DNA of 64,000 nucleotides from Blastocatellia bacterium UBA7656 (GTDB lineage: Bacteria; Acidobacteriota; Blastocatellia; UBA7656): NCBI GenBank assembly GCA_002483445.1, contig DLHY01000141.1, positions 86,316 through 150,315 of the forward strand, written 5' to 3'. The position numbers were made by a program, and so were the translations under genes. Positions 41,474 to 50,042 of the stretch are shown one piece after another; the stretch's first letter is position 1, and each line of letters starts with the position of its first letter. Below the pieces are notes generated by a model. That model searched no databases, had not been told where the DNA came from, and worked only from the letters and a program-made list of their open reading frames with translations.

Positions 41474-41989
41474 TCACAACAATTTCAACTGCATGCCGAG
41501 CCACACTATCGCCGCGGCATAAACGCCCGCAAGCACATCATCCATCATCACGCCATATCCGCCGCGCAGCCGTTCCAGTTTGCGAATCGGAAATGGTTTG
41601 AAGATATCGAACAGACGAAACAGCGCGAATCCGGCAACGACTCCGCGCCAGGAATGAGCGAACGCAAGAGGCGTGAGCGCGATCAACTGCCCGCTTATTT
41701 CATCAACTACGGCCCGACTCGGATCCTTGACGGCAAGCATCCGGCACAACCGCTCCGATGCCCACACGCCCAGGGCGAAAACCAAAACATCGAGCGCAAC
41801 AAGAAGCACGAGATGTTCGACATTGCCGAGTCGCAGCAGAATCGTAGCAAGATAAATCGCTACGCCTTCGAGCGCGCCTATAGTTCCGGGAGCGAAGCGG
41901 GAAAGCCCTGCGCCCAGTCCCGTCGCCACGAGGTAGGCGACGCGATCAGCCGCAGGAGCCTTTTTCAGAATGTGCGCGGATTGATTCAC
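41474..41989 (-). CDS. pgpA: Phosphatidylglycerophosphatase A
   Basis: About 171 residues from a GTG at 41989, the normal family length. PgpA removes phosphate from phosphatidylglycerophosphate in the inner membrane. Seen: SRFAPGTIGALEGV, DPSRAVVDEISGQLIAL, FRLFDIFKPFPIRKLERLRGGYGVMMDDVLAG, with several hydrophobic helices. The frame stays open upstream to 42106 through a hairpin of 8-mer repeats, which would add about 39 odd residues (MGEWENGRAGEWENSS…); I regard that as spacer. No ribosome-binding site is seen at either start. Confidence 0.82.
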   Translation of the reverse strand: MNQSAHILKKAPAADRVAYLVATGLGAGLSRFAPGTIGALEGVAIYLATILLRLGNVEHLVLLVALDVLVFALGVWASERLCRMLAVKDPSRAVVDEISGQLIALTPLAFAHSWRGVVAGFALFRLFDIFKPFPIRKLERLRGGYGVMMDDVLAGVYAAAIVWLGMQLKLL

Positions 41990-42011
41990 TTTGAGGATTC
42001 GAATCAAAAGA

Positions 42012-42112
42012 AGAATGGGAGAATGGGAGGATGGGGGAATGGGAGAAGAAAATTCATTGCTGCTATTCTCCCACTCTCCCGCTCTCCCATTCTCCCATTC
42101 TCCCACTCATTC
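42012..42112. repeat. 8-mer repeat hairpin between rimO and pgpA
   Basis: Left arm of GAATGGGA-type units (42012-42047), right arm of CTCCCATT/CTCCCACT units (42067-42109), able to fold into a long stem. It separates the rimO stop from pgpA. Confidence 0.8.
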
Positions 42113-42124
42113 TTCGCCTGCTCG

Positions 42125-43480
42125 CTAAACGATCCGACCTATCAGGTCATAATCCGCCGTCTCGGTTATCTCGACGGTGACGAAATCGCCCGGTCGGGCT
42201 GCGCAGTCTTCAGGCATATCGTTTATTAAAACTGACCCGTCGATTTCAGGAGCCTGAGACTCAATCCTTCCTTCAAGCAGAAGGTCGCTCCTGCGGGATT
42301 TCCCTTCGAGCAGAACTTTGACCCGATTGCCGATCATTGCGCGATTTTTGCGACGGACGATCTTAGCCTGCTCTTTCATCAAACGCCGCTCGCGACGCTT
42401 GGCCGTCCTGGGATCGACTTTGTCATCAAGCTCGAAGGCAGCCGAATGCTCTTCGTCGGAATAAGTGAACACGCCGAGGCTGTCGAACTCGACTGCGCGG
42501 ACGAAACCGAGAAGCTCTTCGAAATCTTCTTGAGTCTCGCCGGGAAAGCCGACTATGAAAGTCGTTCGAAGCGCGACACCGGGAACGCGCTCACGGATGC
42601 GCTCGAACATTCGCTCATACATTTCACGACCGCCGCCGCGCCGCATTCGCGCAAGCACCCCTCGGCTCACGTGCTGAAGCGGAATGTCGAAGTAATTGCA
42701 GACGTTTTCGCGCTCGGCCATTACTTTCAGCAATTCGTCTGAGATGCCCGTCGGGTAGCAGTACAAAAATCGCGCCCACTCGACGCCTTCGACGCGGGCT
42801 ATGGAATCGAGCAATCGCGCGAGTCCGTCTCTGAGCGCGAGGTCAGCGCCGTATTGCACGGTGTCCTGCGAGATGAGGACGATCTCTTTGACGCCCTGCG
42901 CGGCGAGTATCTCGACTTCCCTTAAAATGGATTCCGGCGAGCGACTGCGAAACTGCCCGCGCAATCGCGGTATGATGCAGAAAGCGCATGTGTGATCGCA
43001 TCCTTCGGCGATCTTCACGTAAGAAGTGTAAGGCGCGGTGGCGCGCAGTCGCGGCGTGGTTTCATCGTAGAGGAAAAGCTCAGGCGCGCTGGCGCTGTCA
43101 CTATAAACCGGCAGCCGCTTTCGACCACGGTCGACGACCGAAGTGATATCACTTAGTTCGTTGACTCCGATGCAGGCGTCGATTTCGGGGATCTCGCGTT
43201 GAAGCTCATCCCGATAACGCTCGACCAGGCAACCTGCGACGATGAGTTTTTTGAGATTGCCCGATTGTTTGAGGCTGGCCATTTCAATTATAGTTTCAAC
43301 CGATTCCTGCCGGGCGGAATCGATGAAGCCGCAGGTGTTGACCACAAGCACTTCAGCCGAAGCGGAATCTGCGGTCAGTTCATATCCTTCGCGGGCTAAG
43401 AGTCCCATCATCACCTCGCTGTCTACGAGATTCTTGGGGCAACCCAGACTCACCATTCCAACTTTAGTCTTATCAGCCAT
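42125..43480 (-). CDS. rimO: Ribosomal protein S12 methylthiotransferase RimO
   Basis: A protein of 451 residues, the radical SAM methylthiotransferase that modifies the conserved Asp of ribosomal protein S12. UPF0004 domain with MVSLGCPKNLVDSEV and LVVNTCGFIDSAR, radical SAM Cys triad in CDHTCAFCIIPRLRGQFRSR, RTTFIVGFPGET, and a TRAM domain at the end. The motif set is RimO rather than MiaB. It heads the minus-strand group that continues with pgpA. Confidence 0.94.
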   Translation of the reverse strand: MADKTKVGMVSLGCPKNLVDSEVMMGLLAREGYELTADSASAEVLVVNTCGFIDSARQESVETIIEMASLKQSGNLKKLIVAGCLVERYRDELQREIPEIDACIGVNELSDITSVVDRGRKRLPVYSDSASAPELFLYDETTPRLRATAPYTSYVKIAEGCDHTCAFCIIPRLRGQFRSRSPESILREVEILAAQGVKEIVLISQDTVQYGADLALRDGLARLLDSIARVEGVEWARFLYCYPTGISDELLKVMAERENVCNYFDIPLQHVSRGVLARMRRGGGREMYERMFERIRERVPGVALRTTFIVGFPGETQEDFEELLGFVRAVEFDSLGVFTYSDEEHSAAFELDDKVDPRTAKRRERRLMKEQAKIVRRKNRAMIGNRVKVLLEGKSRRSDLLLEGRIESQAPEIDGSVLINDMPEDCAARPGDFVTVEITETADYDLIGRIV

Positions 43481-43583
43481 TCGCTTTTCGGTAACTCCAT
43501 GTCAAGTGCGCGCTTATGGAAGCAATCAGAGATGGTAAACGATGGTGTGCGATTATGCCAGCCTGTCGACAGGCGAAATGAAA

Positions 43584-44594
43584 TCAGGAGGTAAAATTAA
43601 AAGTGATCGTGCCGATGATTCTGACAGGCTCGCCCTGAGTTTTGACGGGACGAAATTTCCATCCGCGCGCCGCTGCCAGAGATGCCTCTTTCAAAAACCG
43701 ATGGCCCGAAATAGCCCGCGCCGATATCACTTCCCCGTTTTCATTTATTGTCATCTCTATGACGACCAGCCCGATCACTCGCGTCGCCTTCGCCAGAGGC
43801 GGATACAACGGGATGACCTGACGGATGGCTTCGCGCTGAAGAGCGCCGCCGGATTTTCTGATATAGCGCGGGCGCAGATTCACGTCCGTTTTTGCTTCTT
43901 GCGCGCCCTCTGATCTGAGAAACTCGCGCCGCTTGTCCGCTTCGTTTCCGAAGCCTTCGATTGAAATGTATCCGAGCCGCTTCAGATAAGAGGCCGGAAC
44001 GGCGAACCCGCAGGTCTCTCGTCGAGTGGGATCGCTTACGGTCACGGCTATGACCTCGCCCCGGTCGTTCAACACAGGGCAGCCCCGACTGTTATCGGAA
44101 ACCTGTCCGGGCATCTTCAGGTATCGCTTGCCATCGATGACCATATCATCGCCAATGACTCCCTGACGGGCGGCATTCGGAGAGTCGATTATGTAGACCG
44201 ATTCTCCGACTGCGACGGCGTCGCTGTTGCCGAGCGAGAGAGGCGCGACTTTGATTTCCGACACCGCGAGTATCGCCACCGCCAGCCGCACATCGACGCC
44301 GAGAATGCGAGCTTCTTTTTTCTTCCCGTCCGAGGTCTTCGCGTAGACCTTCGCGGCGTCGCGGACGACAGCGTAATCGGTGGCCACGACGTTCGGCCCA
44401 AGAAGGAAGCCGCGCCCCGGAATGAAAGGTCGTCCGCCGAAGTTTTCTCCCATAATCGAGACAACCGCAGGCGTCGCCTTTGCCGCGATCTCGCTCGGAG
44501 TCATCGCGCCGTTCGTCTGCGCCGAAGCATTAACGCCAAACGCGGCAAGGAGCGCAGCAAACAGGAATCTGAAATGCGAAAACTGAATCTGCAT
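43584..44594 (-). CDS. Exported trypsin-like pseudoprotease with TonB C-terminal domain
   Basis: A protein of 336 residues. Signal peptide (FLFAALLAAFGVNASA), a trypsin/DegP-like domain (about 35-220), then a TonB C-terminal domain (PLYPPLAKATRVIGLVVIEM…SAARGWKFRP, about 255-335). In the protease part the usual TNYHVV reads TDYAVV (His lost) and the GNSGGPV site reads DNSRGCPV (Ser position altered), so catalysis is unlikely. It may bind peptides or act as a scaffold, with the TonB-C end contacting partners. Confidence 0.7.
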   Translation of the reverse strand: MQIQFSHFRFLFAALLAAFGVNASAQTNGAMTPSEIAAKATPAVVSIMGENFGGRPFIPGRGFLLGPNVVATDYAVVRDAAKVYAKTSDGKKKEARILGVDVRLAVAILAVSEIKVAPLSLGNSDAVAVGESVYIIDSPNAARQGVIGDDMVIDGKRYLKMPGQVSDNSRGCPVLNDRGEVIAVTVSDPTRRETCGFAVPASYLKRLGYISIEGFGNEADKRREFLRSEGAQEAKTDVNLRPRYIRKSGGALQREAIRQVIPLYPPLAKATRVIGLVVIEMTINENGEVISARAISGHRFLKEASLAAARGWKFRPVKTQGEPVRIIGTITFNFTS

Positions 44595-44604
44595 TTTCAG
44601 ATGA

Positions 44605-45126
44605 TCAACCTCGCTTGGGCTTCGCGACGACGAAGAACCGCTTTATGCTCAGTATGGATTCGTCGACGACGTGAGCCATGGCATCGATGAGAAATTTCAA
44701 CTCATCTGCATCGATGAGCCGTTTGTGAATATCGATCCGCGTGTAGAGCGCGTCTTTCGACAGAGCGAATTTAACGAAATCGTAATCGTTATTCAACTCT
44801 ATCAGTTTCAGCGCAAGCCCGCCGCGCGTATTGACCTCGCGACGATCAGCCAGCTTGCAGACGACCAGAAGCACATCGCCGCCATAGGTGATCCGCACAT
44901 TGAAATTCTTTACGTTCTTGCCCGTGAAAGGCACTTCATAAACCTTGTCGGCAACCTTGTTGAAACTGTAGCCTAGCTTTTGCAGCAGCAGAGGTATCTC
45001 ATCGACCTTTGCTTCGTCCTGCTTTGCTTCGTCCTGCTTTGCCGAGTCCTGTTGCAAGTGTGCCTCGAATGAATGCGCGAAGAACAAAATGATGATGGCA
45101 GAGAGTATAAGCCGCTTCGATTGCAC
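44605..45126 (-). CDS. YbjN-like (type III chaperone-fold) exported protein
   Basis: About 173 residues from GTG 45126, which has GAGGAG eight bases upstream. Signal-like helix (LILSAIIILFFAHSFEA), a small internal repeat (KQDEA twice) and then the YbjN/T3SS-chaperone-like fold (LLQKLGYSFNKVADKVYEV … KLIELNNDYDFVKFALSKDALYTRIDI). The frame continues upstream through a heptamer repeat to 45276, which I treat as non-coding. It follows 10 bases after the pseudoprotease in the transcript order (upstream of it), probably the same operon. Confidence 0.65.
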   Translation of the reverse strand: MQSKRLILSAIIILFFAHSFEAHLQQDSAKQDEAKQDEAKVDEIPLLLQKLGYSFNKVADKVYEVPFTGKNVKNFNVRITYGGDVLLVVCKLADRREVNTRGGLALKLIELNNDYDFVKFALSKDALYTRIDIHKRLIDADELKFLIDAMAHVVDESILSIKRFFVVAKPKRG

Positions 45127-45210
45127 TGAAAGACTCCTCAATATGATTGTTTGAATCCAGAGAAGCACGCGCCCTCTCCATTTTGAATGAGCCGCCATCA
45201 TAGCACATTT

Positions 45211-45279
45211 CGAGTGCGGAGTGCGGAATGTGGAATGTGGAGTTTTTTTCCGCACTCCGCACTCCGCATTCCGCATTCG
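45211..45279. repeat. Heptamer-repeat hairpin (AGTGCGG/CCGCACT)
   Basis: Left arm AGTGCGG twice and AATGTGG twice (about 45213-45242), T-run loop, right arm CCGCACT twice and CCGCATT twice (45250-45279). It is a near-perfect stem of about 30 bases. Confidence 0.85.
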
Positions 45280-45320
45280 TATTCAGCGGTCAGTGGTCAG
45301 CGCACCATCATCTCTGCACC

Positions 45321-45346
45321 CCTTCACCTCTTCACCTCTTCACCCC
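45321..45346. repeat. 8-mer repeat at the attH 3' end
   Basis: CTTCACCT units in tandem; they encode the last residues of the AttH-like protein (…GDGVKR) and continue past its stop. Confidence 0.65.
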
Positions 45347-46525
45347 ATCTCCCATCACCGCGCCCATGCTCTGCCCCGCGTAGCCGGTCATTTCAAGATA
45401 GCCGCGGCCTCGCGCCCCGGCTCCTTCCACAATCACGCTGCCTTCCCAATAGGCCACGCCTGCGCTTTCCTGCGTGATCAATTCCTGATCGCTGAAAGCT
45501 GCGCGAATACGCAAACTCAGATCGAAGCGCGGCACTTCGAGTTTCCACTCGATTGGATATTGAGCGCCGCTTTGTTCGGATCGCCATACGGAAACAGGCG
45601 TGAGTTTCAACTCGCTGAACGGGATATGAATCGCGCTGCCGTCTTTTTCGATGAGAGTGCCGCTCGAACGCGGGTCGATTGAGCCGTCCGCGCGACGAGT
45701 CTCGAACAGCATCAACTCGCGCCCGTCGTCGAGTTGAATAGAAAACCAGTCCCAGCCCTTCTGCTCGCTTCCGAGAAAGCTCGTGCCGAATTCGTGATCC
45801 ATCCAACTCTTACCCGTCACATCGAAAGAGCGTCCTTCGATCATCACTCGGCCCGACGCTCGAAATCGCGTGATCGAATAGTAATGAGATGCGTTCTCTA
45901 CGGACGGCCCTTTCCGGCTCACCCCGTTTTCGCCGTGAACGATTTCTTTCTTTTCAGGAGTCAGCCTCAATTCCAGTTTGAAATCTCCTTCCGCTGCTTC
46001 AATAAGGTGATCGCCCCCGTCAAGCCGCGCCTGCCAGTCTTCATTCCACACTCGATAAATGTTCGCTTCCGCTCCGGCCCATCCGATGCCAGCGCGATTG
46101 ATGCGCTCGAACCAATGGAATTTTTCGCGTTCGATATCTGAAATCGCGAAGTGAGCGATGTAGAGATCGCGCACTGCCCATCGAGATTCGACTAGAGGGC
46201 GAAAGGCGACACCCGTTCTGAAAAAAGTGAGTTGATAGCCGATCCTTCGGCCATCAGCGGTTTCGAGATTGCCCGTGTAATACCACCATTCGATTTTATA
46301 CTCAGGGTGCGAAGCATGATCGCGCGGAAATGAAAAATCATACCCCGCTATAGCCTCGCGCCATCCTTCGCTGTTTGAAGCAACCGTCGCGCCCTGACTC
46401 ACTTGATCAGTCGCTTTGCCCGACGCCATGGAAAAAATCGCCACGCACAACCCGCACAGCAAAACGCGGCTGACGATGCCTGCTCCTGACTTCTGACTTC
46501 TGACTTCTGACTTCTGAATACTCAT
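45332..46525 (-). CDS. AttH-like lipocalin-type exported protein
   Basis: A protein of 397 residues of the AttH/CrtC-type lipocalin-like family: HPEYKIEWWYYTGNLETADG, GYQLTFFRTG, FAISDIEREKFHW, GKSWMDHEFGTSFL and QKGWDWFSIQLDDGRELMLF. After the start the chain reads QKSEVRSQKS, produced by a heptamer repeat, before a signal-type helix (VLLCGLCVAIFSMASG). Start and permease stop overlap (ATGA), so this start is real and the repeat is translated. AttH proteins are encoded with YbbP/FtsX-type ABC systems; role probably lipid or glycolipid handling at the envelope. Confidence 0.82.
   Translation of the reverse strand: MSIQKSEVRSQKSGAGIVSRVLLCGLCVAIFSMASGKATDQVSQGATVASNSEGWREAIAGYDFSFPRDHASHPEYKIEWWYYTGNLETADGRRIGYQLTFFRTGVAFRPLVESRWAVRDLYIAHFAISDIEREKFHWFERINRAGIGWAGAEANIYRVWNEDWQARLDGGDHLIEAAEGDFKLELRLTPEKKEIVHGENGVSRKGPSVENASHYYSITRFRASGRVMIEGRSFDVTGKSWMDHEFGTSFLGSEQKGWDWFSIQLDDGRELMLFETRRADGSIDPRSSGTLIEKDGSAIHIPFSELKLTPVSVWRSEQSGAQYPIEWKLEVPRFDLSLRIRAAFSDQELITQESAGVAYWEGSVIVEGAGARGRGYLEMTGYAGQSMGAVMGDGVKR
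46484..46520. repeat. GACTTCT heptamer repeat inside attH start
   Basis: About five tandem GACTTCT units (CAGAAGT on the coding strand), translated as QKSEVRSQKS. The same heptamer recurs at 59652, 61500, 61676 and 62289. Confidence 0.9.
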
Positions 46526-49203
46526 TCCTCCCTCGCAAAGCGGACGGCTTCGACTTTCACAGCCTGCGAAGCCGGATAGAGACCCGCCAGAGCGGTCACG
46601 ACGATCATCAGCGCGGTCGATTCGATCAGAAAGCGAACGGGAAAATGAAACTGAATCGTCCAGCCGAAGGATTGAACATTGATCACGTAGATCAACACCA
46701 GCGACGTGAATAACCCCATCACGACCCCTATCAACTGGCTGACCGTGCCTATCAAAACAGATTCGATAACCACCATGCGGCGAATCTGAGCGCGCGTCGC
46801 TCCGAGGAAACGAAGAACGGCTATCTCATCTCTCCGCTCAAGTATGAGCGCGATCAAAGTCGAAATCACTCCGAGCGCAGCCACGGTTATTGCGATCAAC
46901 TCAAGCGCGCGCGTGATTGAAAACGTGTTGTCAAATATGCGCAGCACTTCGCGACGCACGCTGGCGCTGGTCGTGAAAAGAAGCTGATGACGCGCGGTGG
47001 CGCGGGCAATCTCGTCGCTTGCGGTTTCCGCATCCGCGCCTTCTTTGAGATAAATCGAAACGCTGCTCGGACCGAGACGAGCGAAATATCTTTCGAACGT
47101 CGTTCGATCCATTACCGCCACGCCGCGCGTGTCCGAATAGTTGTAATAAACGGCGGCCACGCGAAAGCCGTGCTGTCCCTGCGTCGTGGGCAACACGATT
47201 TCATCTCCCGATTGCTTGTTGAAACGAAGCGCGAGGCTCTCGCTCACCAGAACCGAATCCGCGTTTATCGATTTGCGAATCTCTTCCTGCGCGTCGGAGG
47301 GAGACTTGAAGAGCAGTCGTCCGCGCTCAAGCAGCACGCTGAAATCGCCCGCCGCAACCGTGATCAGATTGTCATTGTAGTTCGCCTGCAATGACGTGAA
47401 GGTGTCAATAGCGGCGACCTGCGGATTAGATTTAATAGCGGATATAGCTTCCTCATTTATCGCGCCATCGGCGGTCGAGGCGGTTCGCGTAACGGGCTTG
47501 GCGTAGATGTCAGCGGTGAGCGTCTGATCGATCCAGTAGGAAACGGTATCGCGAAAGCTTGCGATCATGATCGAGATCGCTGTCATCATAGCGAGGCTCA
47601 CGGCGAGGGCTGCGACCGAAATCGAGATGCGCGAAATCGAGCCGCGAAGATTCGCGCTCGCCATTTTTCTTTCAGCCTGCAAAGCGCGCAGCGAGGAAAG
47701 CGCATCGCTCGCCCTGCACACTATCCAGATCGCTGTGGGGGTGAGGGCCGCGCCGCCGAGTATGAGCGACAGCGCCGCGAAATAGCCTGCTATCGGGAGA
47801 CCTCCGATAGCGTCCAGGCGGCTGAGAATATAACCGAGAGCCATCAGCAGAATCGCTGCGGCGATATTCTTTCGCGACGGGCGACGGCTGCGCGCGAGCC
47901 TTTCGGCTCCGCGCATAGCTTCGATGGGTCGCACTCTTGAGGCTTCCAGCGCAGGCAGAGCCGCCGCGATGAGCGAAAGCGAAAGCGCGACTCCGAAGGC
48001 GATCAACATTTCAGTCGCGCCGAGCGCGCCCCGCTCAAGCGCGCCTGTCGCAGCCCTCGCTATGTAAAAAGTTTCGACCGTCGTCGCCGTCGCCTGCACA
48101 GCCGCGTTTGCAAGCAGCCGCCCGATGCCAAGCCCTACAGCCGCGCCTATGAGGGCGAGCAAAGCGGCTTCTCCCAGAAAGAGCGCGAGAATCATTCGAC
48201 GGCCTGCGCCTATCGCGCGCAGCGTGCCTGTTTCCCCGCGCCGCGTGATGACCGAAACAGACACGGTGTTGTAGATCAGAAACAGCCCTACGAGCAGAGC
48301 GATAGATGCAAGCGCGTTGAGGTTGAAATGAAAGGCCGAGATCATTTTCTCGACCTGCCCGTAGGCCGCTTGGGGCCGAACGACGCGAAGTCCTTTCGGC
48401 AACCGGGCGGCGATTTCCTTTTCAGCTTCTTCGAGCGATACACCGCCGCGAAGTTTTACATCGATTCGGTCGAGAAATCCTGCGCAGCCTAAAGCAACCT
48501 GAGCCGCCGCGATATCGAGCAGCGCGACTCGCCCGTCGAGCGCGCGGGCAGGGCCGCTATCGGCGAGCAATCCGCGAACGATGAATTCTTGTCTGCGGTC
48601 GCCGATCATAAGCGTGATGCGATTGCCGATTGCAATCCGGCGACGATTGGCGAATTTTTCAGTCAGCACGATTGATCGCGGATCGGTGAGCAGAAGCAGA
48701 AACTCCCGCGCGCTCACTTCTCGCTCTTCGGAAGTCAATTGAAGCAACTTGTACCGCCTGAGCGCGCGATCACGGAGAACATCCACGCCGAGAACCTGAA
48801 GAAATTCCCCCTCGGAAGAATCGACAGCTTGATTTTGCGTGCTGGCGTTCTCATCAACTGACCCCTGATCCCCGGCTCCCGACCCCTGACCCCTGACCGC
48901 CGACCACTGCCCGAATCCTGTCACGACGGGGCTGGCCTGACCATACTCGCGAAGCCACGCGAGGTCAGCCATCAGCATTTCATCGAAGCGACCTGCCGCG
49001 CCTGTTATCTGAATCGAAGTCTCTCCTGCGATTGATTCCGTCGCTGCGCGAAAAGATTCGAGCGCGCCCGCGTTGGCAAGGCGAATGGCGATCATCACTC
49101 CCACGCCGAGGCTTATGCCCACGGCGGTTATGGCTGAACGCAGCGGCGCGCGGGCGAAGGCGCGGAGTATGAACTGGTGGAAGAGTCGAAAGTACGCTTT
49201 CAT
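46522..49203 (-). CDS. FtsX/MacB-type ABC transporter permease
   Basis: A protein of 893 residues with two FtsX cores: an N-terminal TM, a large periplasmic part, TM block LNALASIALLVGLFLIYNTV and neighbours, a second set (SISVAALAVSLAMMTAISIM) and a final block (ALGVISTLIALILERRDEIAVLRFLGATRAQIRRM … IESTALMIVVTALAGLYPA). This long double-FtsX form is typical of AttH-linked or MacB-like transporters. In the first periplasmic loop, residues GQWSAVRGQGSGAGDQGSVDE derive from a heptamer repeat inserted in frame. It lies 28 bases after the ATPase gene and overlaps attH. Confidence 0.88.
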   Translation of the reverse strand: MKAYFRLFHQFILRAFARAPLRSAITAVGISLGVGVMIAIRLANAGALESFRAATESIAGETSIQITGAAGRFDEMLMADLAWLREYGQASPVVTGFGQWSAVRGQGSGAGDQGSVDENASTQNQAVDSSEGEFLQVLGVDVLRDRALRRYKLLQLTSEEREVSAREFLLLLTDPRSIVLTEKFANRRRIAIGNRITLMIGDRRQEFIVRGLLADSGPARALDGRVALLDIAAAQVALGCAGFLDRIDVKLRGGVSLEEAEKEIAARLPKGLRVVRPQAAYGQVEKMISAFHFNLNALASIALLVGLFLIYNTVSVSVITRRGETGTLRAIGAGRRMILALFLGEAALLALIGAAVGLGIGRLLANAAVQATATTVETFYIARAATGALERGALGATEMLIAFGVALSLSLIAAALPALEASRVRPIEAMRGAERLARSRRPSRKNIAAAILLMALGYILSRLDAIGGLPIAGYFAALSLILGGAALTPTAIWIVCRASDALSSLRALQAERKMASANLRGSISRISISVAALAVSLAMMTAISIMIASFRDTVSYWIDQTLTADIYAKPVTRTASTADGAINEEAISAIKSNPQVAAIDTFTSLQANYNDNLITVAAGDFSVLLERGRLLFKSPSDAQEEIRKSINADSVLVSESLALRFNKQSGDEIVLPTTQGQHGFRVAAVYYNYSDTRGVAVMDRTTFERYFARLGPSSVSIYLKEGADAETASDEIARATARHQLLFTTSASVRREVLRIFDNTFSITRALELIAITVAALGVISTLIALILERRDEIAVLRFLGATRAQIRRMVVIESVLIGTVSQLIGVVMGLFTSLVLIYVINVQSFGWTIQFHFPVRFLIESTALMIVVTALAGLYPASQAVKVEAVRFAREE
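48858..48911. repeat. CCCCTGA-type heptamer repeat inside the permease gene
   Basis: ACCCCTG units (ACCCCTGATCCCCGGCTCCC, then GACCCCTGACCCCTGACCG) embedded in the coding sequence without breaking the frame. Similar units recur at 59703-59740. Confidence 0.85.
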
Positions 49204-49231
49204 TTTTTCTCAGGACACGCGGCGCAATCTG

Positions 49232-49942
49232 TCAGATCGCGCCTCCTGGTTCTGCTTTTTGATCGCTGATGATGAGACCATCTTTCATAAAAATCGTTCG
49301 CGCAGTGTAAGACGCAGCTTCCTGAGAGTGAGTCGCAAGTATGATCGTTTTGCCAGTATCGCGATTGAGCGCGGCGAGCAACTGCATCACCTGTTCGCCA
49401 TTTTCGCTGTCGAGGTTTCCCGTAGGCTCATCGGCAAGCAGGAGTCGTGGCTCGTTGATGAGAGCGCGGGCGACGGCTGCGCGCTGCATCTCGCCGCCCG
49501 ATAGCTCCGCCGGAAAATGAGCGGCGCGAGCCAGCATACCGACTCGATCAAGAAGCGAGAGAGCGCGTTTTTTCGATTCGCGCTCGCTTCGTCCCGCGAG
49601 CATCATCGGCAGAGCCACGTTTTCCGCGACCGTGAGAGTCGGCAGCAGATTGAAAAACTGAAAGACGAATCCGACGCGCTGGCGTCTGAGGCGAGAGGCT
49701 TCTTCTTCCGTGAGCGAGTCGAGTTGCGCGCCGTCGAGCGTGACGCGACCGCGAGTCGGGCGGTCGACCGCGCCGCAGATGTGAAGCAGAGTCGATTTGC
49801 CGCACCCCGAAGGCCCCATCAGGGAGATGAACTCTCCCTCTCGGACTTTGAAGCTCACGCCTCTCAGCGCGGCGACGCCCTGCTGCCCGTTTGAGTAAAT
49901 CTTCTCGGCGCTTTCGACGACAAGCACATGTGTTTCATTCAT
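49232..49942 (-). CDS. ABC transporter ATP-binding protein (LolD/MacB-type)
   Basis: About 236 residues. Walker A GPSGCGKST, Q-loop FVFQFFNLLPTLTVAEN, signature LSGGEMQRAAVARAL, Walker B LLLADEPTGNLD and switch His in ATHS. Closest to the LolD/MacB/YbbA ATPases that pair with FtsX-type permeases and drive mechanotransmission rather than classic transport. ATG 49942 is preferred to a TTG six bases earlier. First gene of the ATPase-permease-AttH operon. Confidence 0.93.
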   Translation of the reverse strand: MNETHVLVVESAEKIYSNGQQGVAALRGVSFKVREGEFISLMGPSGCGKSTLLHICGAVDRPTRGRVTLDGAQLDSLTEEEASRLRRQRVGFVFQFFNLLPTLTVAENVALPMMLAGRSERESKKRALSLLDRVGMLARAAHFPAELSGGEMQRAAVARALINEPRLLLADEPTGNLDSENGEQVMQLLAALNRDTGKTIILATHSQEAASYTARTIFMKDGLIISDQKAEPGGAI

Positions 49943-50042
49943 AGGCAATCAGTCGAAGTATTACCTTCCACGATGCCGGTAGCAAGCCGTGCGATTTGTC
50001 GTTTGAATTCTTGGCGACCTTCTAATAAGCTTTCTCACATCG

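Noticed and set aside
42012..42112. CRISPR array
   Set aside because: Units are contiguous 7- to 9-mers without spacers and no cas genes are present.
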